A stretch of 64,000 bases of DNA from assembly GCF_000382325.1 (NCBI RefSeq), contig NZ_KB908063.1, forward strand, positions 1 through 64,000. The letters are read 5' to 3'. Of the stretch, positions 54,089-63,711 are shown one piece after another. The notes beneath the pieces were generated by a model. The model was not told where the DNA came from and made no database searches. It saw only the letters and a list, made by a program, of their open reading frames with translations. Source of the stretch: Woodsholea maritima DSM 17123. GTDB lineage: Bacteria > Pseudomonadota > Alphaproteobacteria > Caulobacterales > Maricaulaceae. Both the position numbers and the translations under genes were made by a program. Numbering within the stretch: the first letter of the stretch is position 1; each line of letters opens with the position of its first letter.

Positions 54089-54108
54089 AACATCCTTGCG
54101 CTTCGCGT

Positions 54109-54897
54109 TTAGGCCGCAGCGGTCTCTGATTTATCATCAGAATCCTTAGGGCCTGCGTCTTTTAAAGCCGCTTCAGCGTCTTCATCCTTGGCGACGCGGG
54201 GCTTGCGCGGACGACGTACACGCTTGGGCTTTTCCTCTGCGCCAACCTCAGGGCTCGGTGCAGGAGCGGGTACAGGTGCAGGTATTGGCGCGGTGTCACT
54301 CGATGTGCCATCCAGCTCACTCGCGCCATGGCTGACCTCATCATCCGCACCCTCAGGGCTGACCACAGCCAAAGGATCGCCAAAACTGTCGCTGTTAGGC
54401 TTTTCTGCGCGCGGTTGACGGCGCGGGCGCTGATCCTCATCCTCAGAGCGACGACGACCGCGACCATTATTATTGTGGCGACCACGGCGTGGACGCTCTT
54501 GACGATTGTCCTCGCCGTCCTGATCACCGTGAGACGAGTCACGAGAGCCCCCATGAGAGGCCCCATTATTGGCCTCTTGGCCCTCGCCCTCCTCGTTAGA
54601 GGTGTCGAGTGTATCCTCGCCCTCATCCGAGCTGTCATGATCGTCGCGATCATAATGATCTTCGCGCTCACGCTTGGGCGCGAATTGCGAGGCTATACGG
54701 TAATAATGCTCGGCATATTGGAGATAGTTTTCCGCCATAACCCGGTCGCCAGACGAGGCGGCATCGCGGGCCAATTGAGAATACTTCTCGTAGATATGAC
54801 TGGCATTGCCCCGAACTTTTACGTCTGGGCCATTGCTCTCAAACGTACGGTTTTGGGGATTGCTGGACTTACGTCCGCGACCACGTTGACGCTTCAT
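54109..54897 (-). CDS. DUF4167-domain protein
   Basis: About 262 residues from ATG 54897. The N-terminal basic segment MKRQRGRGRKSSNPQNRTFE and the domain SNGPDVKVRGNASHIYEKYSQLARDA, then AENYLQYAEHYYRI (about residues 1-80) is the DUF4167 core, conserved near prmC-prfA in many alphaproteobacteria. The rest is low complexity: acidic and Asn/Gln/Arg-rich (NNNGRGRRRSED), then Pro/Ala and Lys/Arg stretches. The composition suggests an RNA-binding, disordered protein; no function is established. It lies downstream of prmC on the same strand with a 240-base gap. Confidence 0.87.
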   Translation of the reverse strand: MKRQRGRGRKSSNPQNRTFESNGPDVKVRGNASHIYEKYSQLARDAASSGDRVMAENYLQYAEHYYRIASQFAPKREREDHYDRDDHDSSDEGEDTLDTSNEEGEGQEANNGASHGGSRDSSHGDQDGEDNRQERPRRGRHNNNGRGRRRSEDEDQRPRRQPRAEKPNSDSFGDPLAVVSPEGADDEVSHGASELDGTSSDTAPIPAPVPAPAPSPEVGAEEKPKRVRRPRKPRVAKDEDAEAALKDAGPKDSDDKSETAAA

Positions 54898-55139
54898 GGT
54901 TCGCCTGACCTCTTGCGGCGTTATCATTAAAATGCTTATCCCGGAGCCTTAATAGTCGCGCGAGGTTTAAGCCTTGCGTTTGTACACCCATGAAAAGGGT
55001 TACAAAGCGTATGTCCCTGGCCCGGATCTTTGAGCGACAAACCCCCGCTTTAAGACACGATTTTGAAATATCGCGTGCGTCTCGTTCGCTCGGGTTCTGA
55101 ACCTAGCCTTATTATGTCCTAGATTCCAACCCCTTTTTC
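54898..55139. other. Spacer between prmC and the DUF4167 gene
   Basis: About 240 bases without a gene or obvious terminator. A promoter for the DUF4167 gene is expected here. Nothing specific is recognised. Confidence 0.4.
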
Positions 55140-55991
55140 TCAGTGTGCTTGCGAAAAAGCGATGGCGCGATCACGCCCCCCTAAATCTTTAACGATTTCA
55201 ACATCCTGAAAACCCGCCTGATGTGCAATTTCTTGCGCACGCGCACCCTGGTCATACCCAATTTCATAAACACCCACCCCTTTGGGCGCTAATAATCGGC
55301 GCGCTTCGCGAAATAAATGCGGGTAAGGATCAAGTCCATCCGCCCCACCATCCAGGGCCAGATGCGGTTCGAAATCGCGCACTTCTGGATCTAAACTGGC
55401 GATCACCTCATGGGCTATATAAGGCGGGTTTGAGATGATCAGATCAAAAGGCCCGCTCAAGCCGTCTGCCCAGCAGCCCTGTCGCATCTCGCAGCGCGCT
55501 TCCAACCCGGTCAACCTCATATTCTCGCGCGCCACCGCCAAGGCCTCAGGCGAGAGATCAACGCCCACCCCGGTTGCCTTGGGATATTCGCTGAGGAGCG
55601 CCAGGATTAACGCCCCTGATCCGGTACCCAGATCCAAAAATCTATAAGCTGGCACGCGATCAGGCCGGCGTTTGAGCGCGGCCTCAATCAAGGCCTCACT
55701 ATCGGCGCGCGGGGTTAGAACATCACGCGTGACCTTCAGATCCAAAGTCCAGAAGGCTTGGCACCCTAAGATCTGAGAGAGAGGCTCGCGCGCTTCACGC
55801 CGTTTGATCCAGCACTCCAAACGCGCCAAGTTGTCGGCGTCAAGTTCATAGTCGGGATCGGTGATCAACCGGCTGGCGCTCATCCCCTCAAGGGCGAGGA
55901 TCAGGCGGCGCACCTCCTCCTCGGCCTCATCAATTCCGGCATGAAGAAGGCGCGTCGTCAAAGTGCGGCGAAGGGCGCTGAGCCCCGCCAC
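55140..55991 (-). CDS. prmC: Peptide chain release factor glutamine methyltransferase
   Basis: 283 residues. The N-terminal helical domain has REPLSQILGCQAFW; the methyltransferase domain has LDLGTGSGALILALL (SAM site) and the catalytic ISNPPYIAHEV. It methylates the GGQ glutamine of release factors using SAM. It starts with GTG at 55991, two bases after the prfA stop, so it is coupled to prfA, its substrate gene. Confidence 0.96.
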   Translation of the reverse strand: MAGLSALRRTLTTRLLHAGIDEAEEEVRRLILALEGMSASRLITDPDYELDADNLARLECWIKRREAREPLSQILGCQAFWTLDLKVTRDVLTPRADSEALIEAALKRRPDRVPAYRFLDLGTGSGALILALLSEYPKATGVGVDLSPEALAVARENMRLTGLEARCEMRQGCWADGLSGPFDLIISNPPYIAHEVIASLDPEVRDFEPHLALDGGADGLDPYPHLFREARRLLAPKGVGVYEIGYDQGARAQEIAHQAGFQDVEIVKDLGGRDRAIAFSQAH

Positions 55992-55993
55992 GC

Positions 55994-57070
55994 CTAACCC
56001 TCTTGCTCCATCGCGGCCAGACGCGCGGCCTGGTCCTCGGTGATGAGCGCGGAGATCACATCGCCCAGCGCGTCACCCGCGACGATTTCGGGCAATTTAT
56101 ACAGCGTCAAATTGATCCGGTGATCACTGACCCGGCCTTGCGGATAGTTATAGGTGCGGATCCGTTCAGAACGATCGCCCGAACCGACCTGGCCCTTACG
56201 CTCAGCGGCACGCGCAGCGGCCTTTTCCTCACGCTCTTTTTCATAAAGGCGCACTTGCAGGATTTTCATCGCCCGCGCGCGGTTCTGGTGCTGAGACTTC
56301 TCAGACGAGACCACAACAATCCCGGTGGGAAGGTGGGTCAAACGCACCGCAGAATCGGTTTTGTTGACGTGCTGACCGCCCGCGCCAGAGGCGCGCATGG
56401 TATCAATGCGGATATCACTGTCTTTAATATCAATCTCGATATTATCGGGCGCAGGCAAAACTGCCACTGTCGCCGCCGAAGTGTGGATACGTCCGCCCGA
56501 TTCCGTTTCCGGTACGCGCTGTACCCGGTGCACACCGGATTCGAATTTCAATTGACCAAAGACGCCCGCGCCAGATACGGCCGCGATGATCTCTTTATAC
56601 CCACCCACTTCAGACTCGGTGACGGAATCGACCTCGACCTTCCAGCCCTTCAAGCTGGCATAGCGCTCATACATGCGGAACAAATCGCCCGCGAACAGAG
56701 CGGCTTCATCGCCGCCGGTCCCGGCGCGAATTTCCAACATCACCGAAGCTTCATCATCGGCATCTTTGGGCAGCAGCAGCAAACGCAATTCCTGCTCCAG
56801 CTCCGGCAAGCGGGCTTTAATCTCTTCGCGTTCTTCACGCGCCAGCGCCGTCATATCGGGATCCGAATTATCCTCGATGATCGCTTCGGCCTCTTTCAGG
56901 TCCGCGCGCGCGGATTTCAGCTCCTTGGCTTTATCCGCCACGAGCTTTAATTCGGCATGCTCCTTGGACAGGCGCACGATTTCTTCCCCGTCTTGAGCCG
57001 CGCCCAAACGGGCTTCAACTTGCTCAAAACGGTCGATGACTTGGTCGAGTTTGGCTTCTTGTACACGCAT
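55994..57070 (-). CDS. prfA: Peptide chain release factor 1
   Basis: 358 residues. The GGQ motif stands in [21 protein letters not shown], and the PxT-type stop-codon recognition loop region is in the middle domain ([23 protein letters not shown]). It releases peptides at UAA and UAG. It is the first gene of prfA-prmC. The lysC and ptsP genes lie downstream at 60013-63632 on the other strand. Confidence 0.97.
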   Translation of the reverse strand: MRVQEAKLDQVIDRFEQVEARLGAAQDGEEIVRLSKEHAELKLVADKAKELKSARADLKEAEAIIEDNSDPDMTALAREEREEIKARLPELEQELRLLLLPKDADDEASVMLEIRAGTGGDEAALFAGDLFRMYERYASLKGWKVEVDSVTESEVGGYKEIIAAVSGAGVFGQLKFESGVHRVQRVPETESGGRIHTSAATVAVLPAPDNIEIDIKDSDIRIDTMRASGAGGQHVNKTDSAVRLTHLPTGIVVVSSEKSQHQNRARAMKILQVRLYEKEREEKAAARAAERKGQVGSGDRSERIRTYNYPQGRVSDHRINLTLYKLPEIVAGDALGDVISALITEDQAARLAAMEQEG

Positions 57071-57248
57071 AGGATAAGCGAATACGCTTGGATTGATCGT
57101 CCGTGAAGTCCCCTTTTACCGTTTATGCCGCTTTCCACAGCAAACCGGGGCCGACTGCAGGTGACAAGAAAGTGTTAACACTTTTTGCTTTCACCCCTTA
57201 GGCGAGCCTGCCATAGTGGGCCTTAGACTGGACTTTGAGGGGACTATC

Positions 57249-58019
57249 ATGGCTGAGGAAACATCGCGCCACCCGGTACGGTGGGGCTGGGCCAGTGCGG
57301 CCAGCATTTTGGGTCTAGCCGCGCTGTGGATCAGCTATCCGCAGGCCGCGCAGCCGAGCGAAACCGCAGGTGCCCTTCCCCCTCTCTCCGCGCAGGAACA
57401 AACCTGGCTGACGCGCGCGCAGACCTGTGCAACCAGCGCGATTTGGGCTGATCGCCCGGGCCTGGCCTGGATGGAGCGTGAAACCCAATATATGCAGAGC
57501 ACGGGTCAAATCTCACCGGCGCTGATGGAACAGGCCTTGGCGAATGATCCTGAGGCGATGTATCGCGTGGGTGTTTTGGTCTTAAGCTTTGGCTCCAAAC
57601 CCAATCTCAATGCCGGATTTGAATATCTGTTGGGCGCAGCCATTGCAGGTCACCCACAAGCCATGCATGAGGTGGGCCTGGCTTATCTGCATGGCACGCT
57701 GAACCAGTTACAAGATCCGATCCGCGCGCGCAGCTGGTTGACCCGCGCCGCGCCCAGCATCCCTGAATCGGCCTATGCGCTATACTGGATGGTGCGCGAT
57801 AATGGCGGGGATGTGAATGATATCACGATGGCGCGCCATGAATTACTGCGCGCAGGTTCAGCCTGCTATGTCCATGCGACGATGAATATCTATCTGCACC
57901 TGCAAAGAGGCGAGATTTTTCACAAGGATGCGGACAGCGCCGCGCAATTGAAAGATGCGGTAGAACGGTTCTTAATGGATCACCAAGACGTCGCGATTGA
58001 TACCCAGGATTTGGTGTAA
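57249..58019 (+). CDS. Membrane-anchored Sel1-type repeat protein
   Basis: 256 residues from ATG 57249 with GAGGGG six bases ahead. One N-terminal membrane segment (about 12-30, ASAASILGLAALWISYP) leads to a periplasmic part with two to three Sel1-like helical repeats (ALANDPEAMYRVGVLVLSFG, GHPQAMHEVGLAYLHGTLN, IRARSWLTRAAPSIPESAYA). Such repeats are protein-protein scaffolds. It is convergent with the LOG-family gene, stops lying three bases apart. Function unknown. Confidence 0.75.
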   Translation: MAEETSRHPVRWGWASAASILGLAALWISYPQAAQPSETAGALPPLSAQEQTWLTRAQTCATSAIWADRPGLAWMERETQYMQSTGQISPALMEQALANDPEAMYRVGVLVLSFGSKPNLNAGFEYLLGAAIAGHPQAMHEVGLAYLHGTLNQLQDPIRARSWLTRAAPSIPESAYALYWMVRDNGGDVNDITMARHELLRAGSACYVHATMNIYLHLQRGEIFHKDADSAAQLKDAVERFLMDHQDVAIDTQDLV

Positions 58020-58022
58020 GCC

Positions 58023-58631
58023 TTACAGCTTTGCGACCTTGATGCGCACATCCATCTCAGGCGCTTCATAGGCGTCAAAGCGCGCCAGCAGACGATCGAG
58101 ATCATCATCCACCATCAACATGGCGCGGTGCTCGGCGCTTAAAAAATCCTCATCGCGCATCCGGTCCAGGAAGGTTAAAAGCCCGTCGAAATACCCATTG
58201 GTGTTCAACACACCGACCGGCTTTTTATGGCGGCCCAGCTGGGTCCAGGTCCAAATCTCAAACAGCTCTTCCATGGTGCCAATCCCGCCGGGCAGCGCGA
58301 TAAACGCGTCGGCATGATCGGCCATCATGGCTTTGCGCACATGCATGCTTTCAACGATATGCATGGTTTTGACCCGCGGATGTGCGACCTCTTTATGGGC
58401 CAGAAAATCCGGGATCACCCCGATGACATCCCCGCCCGCATCAATGACCGCATCGGCCAGAACGCCCATCAGACCGACCTGACCGCCGCCATAGACCAGG
58501 GTGCGCCCCGCGCGCACCAGCCCCGCGCCCACATTCTTCGCCAATTGGGTATAGGCCGCATTGATCCCGGTGCGCGATCCGCAATAGACGCAGATATTCG
58601 TCTTGGCCGTCATTTCAATCTGATCTTTCAT
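58023..58631 (-). CDS. LOG-family nucleotide 5'-monophosphate phosphoribohydrolase
   Basis: 202 residues. The diagnostic PGGxGTxxE motif is present in ALPGGIGTMEELFEIWTW, with the N-terminal nucleotide fold ICVYCGSRTG and GLVYGGGQVGLMG-like segment (TLVYGGGQVGLMGVLAD). Family members (LOG/YvdD/PpnN relatives, long mis-annotated as lysine decarboxylases) hydrolyse nucleoside monophosphates to base and ribose 5-phosphate. It follows the ArsC-like gene with two bases between stop and start. Confidence 0.93.
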   Translation of the reverse strand: MKDQIEMTAKTNICVYCGSRTGINAAYTQLAKNVGAGLVRAGRTLVYGGGQVGLMGVLADAVIDAGGDVIGVIPDFLAHKEVAHPRVKTMHIVESMHVRKAMMADHADAFIALPGGIGTMEELFEIWTWTQLGRHKKPVGVLNTNGYFDGLLTFLDRMRDEDFLSAEHRAMLMVDDDLDRLLARFDAYEAPEMDVRIKVAKL

Positions 58632-58633
58632 GA

Positions 58634-58984
58634 CTAAAGCCCCAGCGCGCTTTGAACAGGCCCGCTCCAGCCGACATAAATCCTATCGCCCTTAACAATC
58701 ACAGGGCGCTTTAACAAGGTGGGATATTGCACAAGAAGGCCAATCGCGCCTTCGCGGGAGTTGGCCGCCTCGCGATCGCTTTCGTTGAGGGTGCGCCAGG
58801 TCGTGGAGCGGGTGTTGAGCAAGACCTCAAGCTCCACCTGCTCCAACCAATCGGGCAAAAGGCTCGCCAGATCCGCCTCTTCGCGCACATCCACCACGCG
58901 CATATCGGGATATAGCGGGCTTAACGCCTTAATGGCTTTACGGCAGGTATCGCAGGTTTTTAGGGCATAAACGGTCACTGACAT
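58634..58984 (-). CDS. ArsC/Spx-family thioredoxin-fold protein (YffB-like)
   Basis: 116 residues from ATG 58984 with AAGGA eight bases ahead. The CxxC-like motif is YALKTCDTCRKAI, with two cysteines spaced by two residues, and the conserved RSTTWRTLNE and PVIVKGDRIYVGW follow. The paired Cys and size match the YffB/ArsC-like family rather than true arsenate reductases, which use one Cys and an Arg set. It is probably a glutathione- or thiol-linked reductase. It forms an operon with ubiG (upstream) and the LOG gene. Confidence 0.87.
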   Translation of the reverse strand: MSVTVYALKTCDTCRKAIKALSPLYPDMRVVDVREEADLASLLPDWLEQVELEVLLNTRSTTWRTLNESDREAANSREGAIGLLVQYPTLLKRPVIVKGDRIYVGWSGPVQSALGL

Positions 58985-59021
58985 GAGCCATGTCCTTATA
59001 TTCATCACGTATTAAAAGGGC

Positions 59022-59795
59022 TTAGTCGCGTGCGGGTTTCTCAGCGACCATCAAATAATTGACCCCGCTATCGCCGGAAATAAAGAAGCTGTCTTTTAAG
59101 GGATTATAGCTAACCCCGACAGGGGTATGCACGTTGAAACCGGCCGTTTTAAGGCCCGCTTCTATTTCACCCGGACGCACCAGCTTGTTAAAGCGGTGAG
59201 TGCCGCGCGGCAGCCAGCCCAGCACATATTCGGCCCCGAAGATCGCAGTGGCAAAGGCGCGCGCGGTCCGATTGATGGACCCGACAATCATCACCCCGCC
59301 CGGCTTCACCAGGGCCGCACAATCGTCCAGGAAGCGCATGGGGTCGGCGACATGTTCAATCACTTCCAGATTCAGCACGCAGTCAAATTGCTCTGGCCCG
59401 CCTTCGGCCAGGATTTGCTCGGCTGTGCCATGGCGATAATGGATGGTAAGGCCCGCCTCTTCGGCATGAACCATCGCGGTTTTGATATTGGCTTCACCGG
59501 CATCCACCGAGGTCATATCCGCGCCCAGGCGTGCCATGGGTTCAGAGACCAGGCCGCCGCCGCAGCCAATATCCAAAAGCTTTAAACCCGAGAGCGGTTT
59601 GTCCACGCCCTCGCGCTTGAAATGCGTGCACAGAACTTGGCGGATATAGCTCAACCGCGCCGGATTAAACTTATGCAAGGGCGCAAATTTAGACTTGGGA
59701 TTCCACCATTCCTGCGCCATCGCAGAGAATTTCGCCACTTCCTCTGGATCAATTGAAGGCGTGGACAAGGTATCCGGTTCGATAGAGGCGGCCAT
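59022..59795 (-). CDS. ubiG: Ubiquinone 3-O-methyltransferase UbiG
   Basis: 257 residues from ATG 59795, preferred because AGAGGG stands eight bases upstream; a longer reading from 59867 has no such signal. Seen: the N-terminal FSAMAQEWWNPKSKFAPLHKFNP and SYIR blocks, SAM motif LLDIGCGGGLVSEPMARLGA, and the membrane-binding NRTARAF and WLPRGTHRFNKLVRP segments. It carries out both O-methylation steps of ubiquinone synthesis. Confidence 0.96.
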   Translation of the reverse strand: MAASIEPDTLSTPSIDPEEVAKFSAMAQEWWNPKSKFAPLHKFNPARLSYIRQVLCTHFKREGVDKPLSGLKLLDIGCGGGLVSEPMARLGADMTSVDAGEANIKTAMVHAEEAGLTIHYRHGTAEQILAEGGPEQFDCVLNLEVIEHVADPMRFLDDCAALVKPGGVMIVGSINRTARAFATAIFGAEYVLGWLPRGTHRFNKLVRPGEIEAGLKTAGFNVHTPVGVSYNPLKDSFFISGDSGVNYLMVAEKPARD

Positions 59796-60012
59796 GGACT
59801 TAACCCTCTTGCTCGTCAAAGTTTTTGAACTGCACGACACGCACTTCTCAGGGATCTTGCGCGACACTCACATCAGCTTAACGCTAGACCCACTGCAAAG
59901 GCTGCACAATTTCACTTAACGCTTTATATGGGGCGCTTTAGGGTGCAAATCGAGCCCCTTGACCAGTCGCGTGCGTCATCGCCGCGACCTCTTTTCACGA
60001 AACAGCCCCCTG

Positions 60013-61248
60013 ATGCCGAGCCAAGCGCGCCCCTTAGTTCTAAAATTCGGCGGGACTTCTGTTGGAAGCCCTGAGCGCATTCGCCACAGCGCGCGCATCG
60101 CCGCCCATGCCGCGCGTGAGGGCCGCCCAATTGCACTGGTGGTGTCTGCCATGGCCGGGGAAACCGACCGCATCTTATCGCTGTGTGAGGGCTTTGAGGG
60201 CGGCTTGGGCGAGGCGGAAACCGATCTGGCGCTGTCTGCGGGCGAACAAGTGTCCGCGGCCTTGATGGCGCTGGCCCTGCGCGAAGGGGGATTGCGCGCG
60301 CGCGCTTTTCTGGGCTGGCAAATCCCGATCCAGGCGGAAGGTCCCTTTGGGCGCGCCCAGATCAGCCAGCTCGATGGTTCGCTGTTAAAGCGCGTGATGG
60401 ACACCGGAACCATACCGGTGATTGCTGGTTTTCAAGGCATTGATGCCCAAGGACGCGTCAGAACCCTGGGCCGGGGCGGCAGTGATCTCAGCGCGGTCGC
60501 TATTGCCGCCGCGCTTGAGGCAGAGTGTGATATCTATACCGATGTCGATGGCGTCTTCACCACCGATCCGCGCATCGTTCCTTCCGCGCGGCGCATACCG
60601 GCCATCGGCTATGATGAAATGTTGGAATTAGCGGCGATGGGGGCCAAAGTGCTTCAGACCCGCTCGGTCGAATTTGCCAAGGCGCGTAACGTCATCTTAA
60701 GGGTTAAGTCCAGCTTCTTAGCCCCCGGTGACAGTCAAGGAACTGAGGTCATGAACCCCAAAGATCTCGCAGAACGCCGCATCGTCTCTGGCATTGCCTA
60801 TGCCAGAGCCCAGGCGCGTATCCGCTTGTCGGATTTACCCGAAAGCCCCGATACCGCAGCGGAGATTTTTGCCGCCCTCGCCCAGGCCGATATTGGTGTG
60901 GATATGATCGTGCAAACCCATGGTTTTGAAACTCAAGCTATTGCCTTGGAGTTCTCCGTCGAGCAAAAAGACCTTGCCCAAGCTTTGAGCGCGGTCAAAG
61001 ACGTATTAGAACGCTTGGGCCAGGGCACGCTGGGCCATGAAACCGATCTCGCCAAAGTCTCTGTGGTGGGCACGGGACTGCGCGGGCGGGCCGATGTGGC
61101 GCGCACCCTCTATGGCGTTCTGGCCCAGGAGGGCCTATCTGTGCGCATGGTGGCCACGTCAGAGATTAAAATCTCGGCCTTGGTGCAGGCCGATGCGCTA
61201 GAGCACGCGGTGAAGGCCCTGCACGGGGCCTATGGCCTGGAGGCATAA
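60013..61248 (+). CDS. lysC: Aspartate kinase
   Basis: 411 residues from ATG 60013; a TTG at 59959 would add 18 residues but has no better signal. The kinase domain has LVLKFGGTSVG at the N-terminus, the GRGGSDLSAVAIAAAL loop and TDVDGVFTTDPR. Two ACT regions follow (about 265-330, VDMIVQTHG, and 345-405, SVVGTGLRGRADVA, VRMVATSEIKISALV), the site of Lys/Thr feedback. It starts the Lys/Thr/Met pathway. The start site lacks a clear Shine-Dalgarno sequence. Confidence 0.95.
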   Translation: MPSQARPLVLKFGGTSVGSPERIRHSARIAAHAAREGRPIALVVSAMAGETDRILSLCEGFEGGLGEAETDLALSAGEQVSAALMALALREGGLRARAFLGWQIPIQAEGPFGRAQISQLDGSLLKRVMDTGTIPVIAGFQGIDAQGRVRTLGRGGSDLSAVAIAAALEAECDIYTDVDGVFTTDPRIVPSARRIPAIGYDEMLELAAMGAKVLQTRSVEFAKARNVILRVKSSFLAPGDSQGTEVMNPKDLAERRIVSGIAYARAQARIRLSDLPESPDTAAEIFAALAQADIGVDMIVQTHGFETQAIALEFSVEQKDLAQALSAVKDVLERLGQGTLGHETDLAKVSVVGTGLRGRADVARTLYGVLAQEGLSVRMVATSEIKISALVQADALEHAVKALHGAYGLEA

Positions 61249-61313
61249 GTCACCGGGGCGTCACTTATAATTGATACCTTTCCCTTTTGGGTTGAACAGG
61301 ACTATCTGGGCCT

Positions 61314-63632
61314 ATGACAGCAAACGCCATCCATACTCCTCAACGCGGGCCACGCCGTCTTCTGCGCCGGATCCGTGATCTTATGGCCGTGCAGGAAAAC
61401 GCCCAGACGCGGCTAGATCGCCTGACCCATATTATCGCTGAGGAGACCCAGACCCAGGTCTGTTCGATTTATCTGATGCTGGCCAATGGCGCGTTGGAGC
61501 TGTCGGCGACCTATGGCCTGCAAGCCGATGCGGTTCACAAGACACGCCTGAAAGCCGATGAGGGCCTGGTCGGTCTTGTGGCGCGCCGCGCACGCCCGGT
61601 CTCGGTTGAGGATGCGCCCGCCCACCCCAATTTCTCCTACAAGCCGGAAACCGGCGAGGAGCCGTTTAAGTCTTTCGTGGGCGTGCCGATCCTGCGCGGG
61701 GGCCGTCTGGTGGGCGTTCTGACCGTTCAGACCCAGGCCAAGCGGCGCATGAATGAGGTCGAGATCGAAACCCTGCAGACCGTCGCCATGCTGTTGGCCG
61801 AGGTTGTCGTCAGCGGGGATCTGGTGACAGCCGAAGGCTTTAAGGGCCTGGATGTGCGCCCTACACGGCCAGAACGCCTGGTCGGAGCGGCGCTGGCCCC
61901 AGGCATGGGGATTGGCGTTGCCGTCCTTCACGAACCCCACGTGATTTCCGGACGCATGGTGGCGGAAAACGCCGAAGCCGAGGAAGAGCGGCTGGAAAGC
62001 GCGATTGCGCGCCTTCGCCGTTCGGTTGACGCCTTGCTGGATAGTGGGCGCCTGCCCGCCGGGACACCCTCGCGCGAAGTCTTAGAAGCCTATCGCATGT
62101 TCGCCCATGACCGTGGCTGGCTTAATCGCCTGCATGAGGCGGTACGCTCTGGCCTGACCGCCGAAGCCGCCGTGGAGCGGGTCAGAAACGAACATCGCGC
62201 CCGTCTGATGAAGGCGCGCGATGCGAATTTCCGCGAGCGCTTGCACGATCTGGAAGATCTCGCCAATCGCCTGCTTCGCCATTTGGAGTTGGAGCATGAT
62301 GGGGCGAGCGGGCTAGAGCTGCCGGAAAATGCCATTTTGATTGCCCGCTCCGTCGGTCCGGCGGAGCTTCTCGATTATGATCGCACCAAGCTGATCGGTA
62401 TCGCGCTGGAAGAAGGCTCGCCCACCGGCCATGCCGCCATCGTCGCCAAGGCCCTGGGCATTCCCATGGTGGGACAGGTGGAAGGCGCGCTCGATCTTCT
62501 TGAGGACGGCGATCGTGTCATTCTGGACGGGGAAACCGGCGTGCTGCATGTGCGCCCGCTGCCGGAAGTCACCAAGGCCTATGAAGAGCGTATGGAGAGC
62601 CTGCGCGCGCGCTGGCGCAGCTATGCCAATGATCGCCATGAACCGGCCGTCACCCGCGATGGGGTCCGCTTAGAATTGCACATGAATGCCGGCCTGTTGG
62701 TCGAGCTGGGCCAGATGGACGATACCGGCGCGGATGGGGTTGGCCTCTTCCGTACGGAATTCCAGTTCATGGTCTCTGATACCCTGCCCAAGCTGGACAC
62801 CCAGATCGAACTTTATCGCGCGGCCTATGATCAGGTCAAAGATAAGCCAATTATCTTCCGCACCCTGGATTTGGGCGGCGATAAAGTGACGTCCTATACA
62901 CCGTCTTTGCGCGAAGCCAATCCGGCCCTGGGTTGGCGCGGGCTTCGCATGGGCCTCGATCGGCCTGGGCTTTATCGCTATCAATTGCGCGCCCTGGTGC
63001 GTGCCGCAGCGGGACGCCCCTTAAGCGTGCTCTTCCCCATGGTTGCCACCCGCGAAGAAATGGCCCAGGCGCGTGCCTTTTTGAGACAGGAAGTCGATCA
63101 CGCCGTGCGTCATGGCTATCAACCACCCAGCCTGGTGCGCGCGGGCATGATGGTCGAAACCATGGCAGCAGCCTATGATTTAGAGGCTTATTTCGACCTG
63201 GCGGATTTCTTTGCCGTCGGCGCCAATGATCTGATGCAATATTTTTATGCCGCCGACCGTCAAAACCCCAAAGTCGCCACGCGCTATGAGGTGATTGCGC
63301 CAGCTGCATTAAGACTTTTGAAATCTATTTCGGACGCATGTAAGCGTCACAATAAGCCCGTATCTGTGTGCGGTGAGATTGCAGGGCGGCCTTTGGAGGC
63401 CTGCGTCCTGGCTGCATTGGGGTATGAGCGCTTATCGATGGCACCGTCCAGCATTGGACCTGTCAAACAAGCTCTACGAAGCCTCGATGCCGGTCAGCTC
63501 GGCACCTGGCTTGCATCTGCGATGTCTCAACCGGCCGGGGGGCATATGCCGCATTTGCGGGCAGCGCTCCTTAATGCTGGGTCAGATGCAGGGCTCAACA
63601 CGGAAAGTGTTGAAAAAGTCTTTCGTCTCTGA
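61314..63632 (+). CDS. ptsP: Nitrogen PTS phosphotransferase EI (EI-Ntr, PtsP)
   Basis: 772 residues. A GAF domain (about 20-165) is followed by the PEP-utilising N-terminal domain (LVGAALAPGMGIGVAVL), the phosphohistidine loop EEGSPTGHAAIVAKALGIPM, and the TIM-barrel PEP-binding domain (about 480-745) with GVGLFRTEFQFM, RTLDLGGDK and VGANDLMQYFYAADR. It accepts phosphate from PEP and passes it to NPr and EIIA-Ntr; the GAF domain senses glutamine in related bacteria. The lysC-ptsP order matches related alphaproteobacteria as I recall it. Confidence 0.95.
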   Translation: MTANAIHTPQRGPRRLLRRIRDLMAVQENAQTRLDRLTHIIAEETQTQVCSIYLMLANGALELSATYGLQADAVHKTRLKADEGLVGLVARRARPVSVEDAPAHPNFSYKPETGEEPFKSFVGVPILRGGRLVGVLTVQTQAKRRMNEVEIETLQTVAMLLAEVVVSGDLVTAEGFKGLDVRPTRPERLVGAALAPGMGIGVAVLHEPHVISGRMVAENAEAEEERLESAIARLRRSVDALLDSGRLPAGTPSREVLEAYRMFAHDRGWLNRLHEAVRSGLTAEAAVERVRNEHRARLMKARDANFRERLHDLEDLANRLLRHLELEHDGASGLELPENAILIARSVGPAELLDYDRTKLIGIALEEGSPTGHAAIVAKALGIPMVGQVEGALDLLEDGDRVILDGETGVLHVRPLPEVTKAYEERMESLRARWRSYANDRHEPAVTRDGVRLELHMNAGLLVELGQMDDTGADGVGLFRTEFQFMVSDTLPKLDTQIELYRAAYDQVKDKPIIFRTLDLGGDKVTSYTPSLREANPALGWRGLRMGLDRPGLYRYQLRALVRAAAGRPLSVLFPMVATREEMAQARAFLRQEVDHAVRHGYQPPSLVRAGMMVETMAAAYDLEAYFDLADFFAVGANDLMQYFYAADRQNPKVATRYEVIAPAALRLLKSISDACKRHNKPVSVCGEIAGRPLEACVLAALGYERLSMAPSSIGPVKQALRSLDAGQLGTWLASAMSQPAGGHMPHLRAALLNAGSDAGLNTESVEKVFRL

Positions 63633-63711
63633 TTAAGTTCGTTGATGTGGTGTGAGGGCCACATTTATGCCGACTGAGGGGTGGGGGCGTTCCCAAAAGG
63701 AGCGCAACGAG

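Noticed and set aside
56003..56950. 315-codon open frame on the plus strand opposite prfA
   Set aside because: prfA is certain, and the frame has no ribosome site or known domain.
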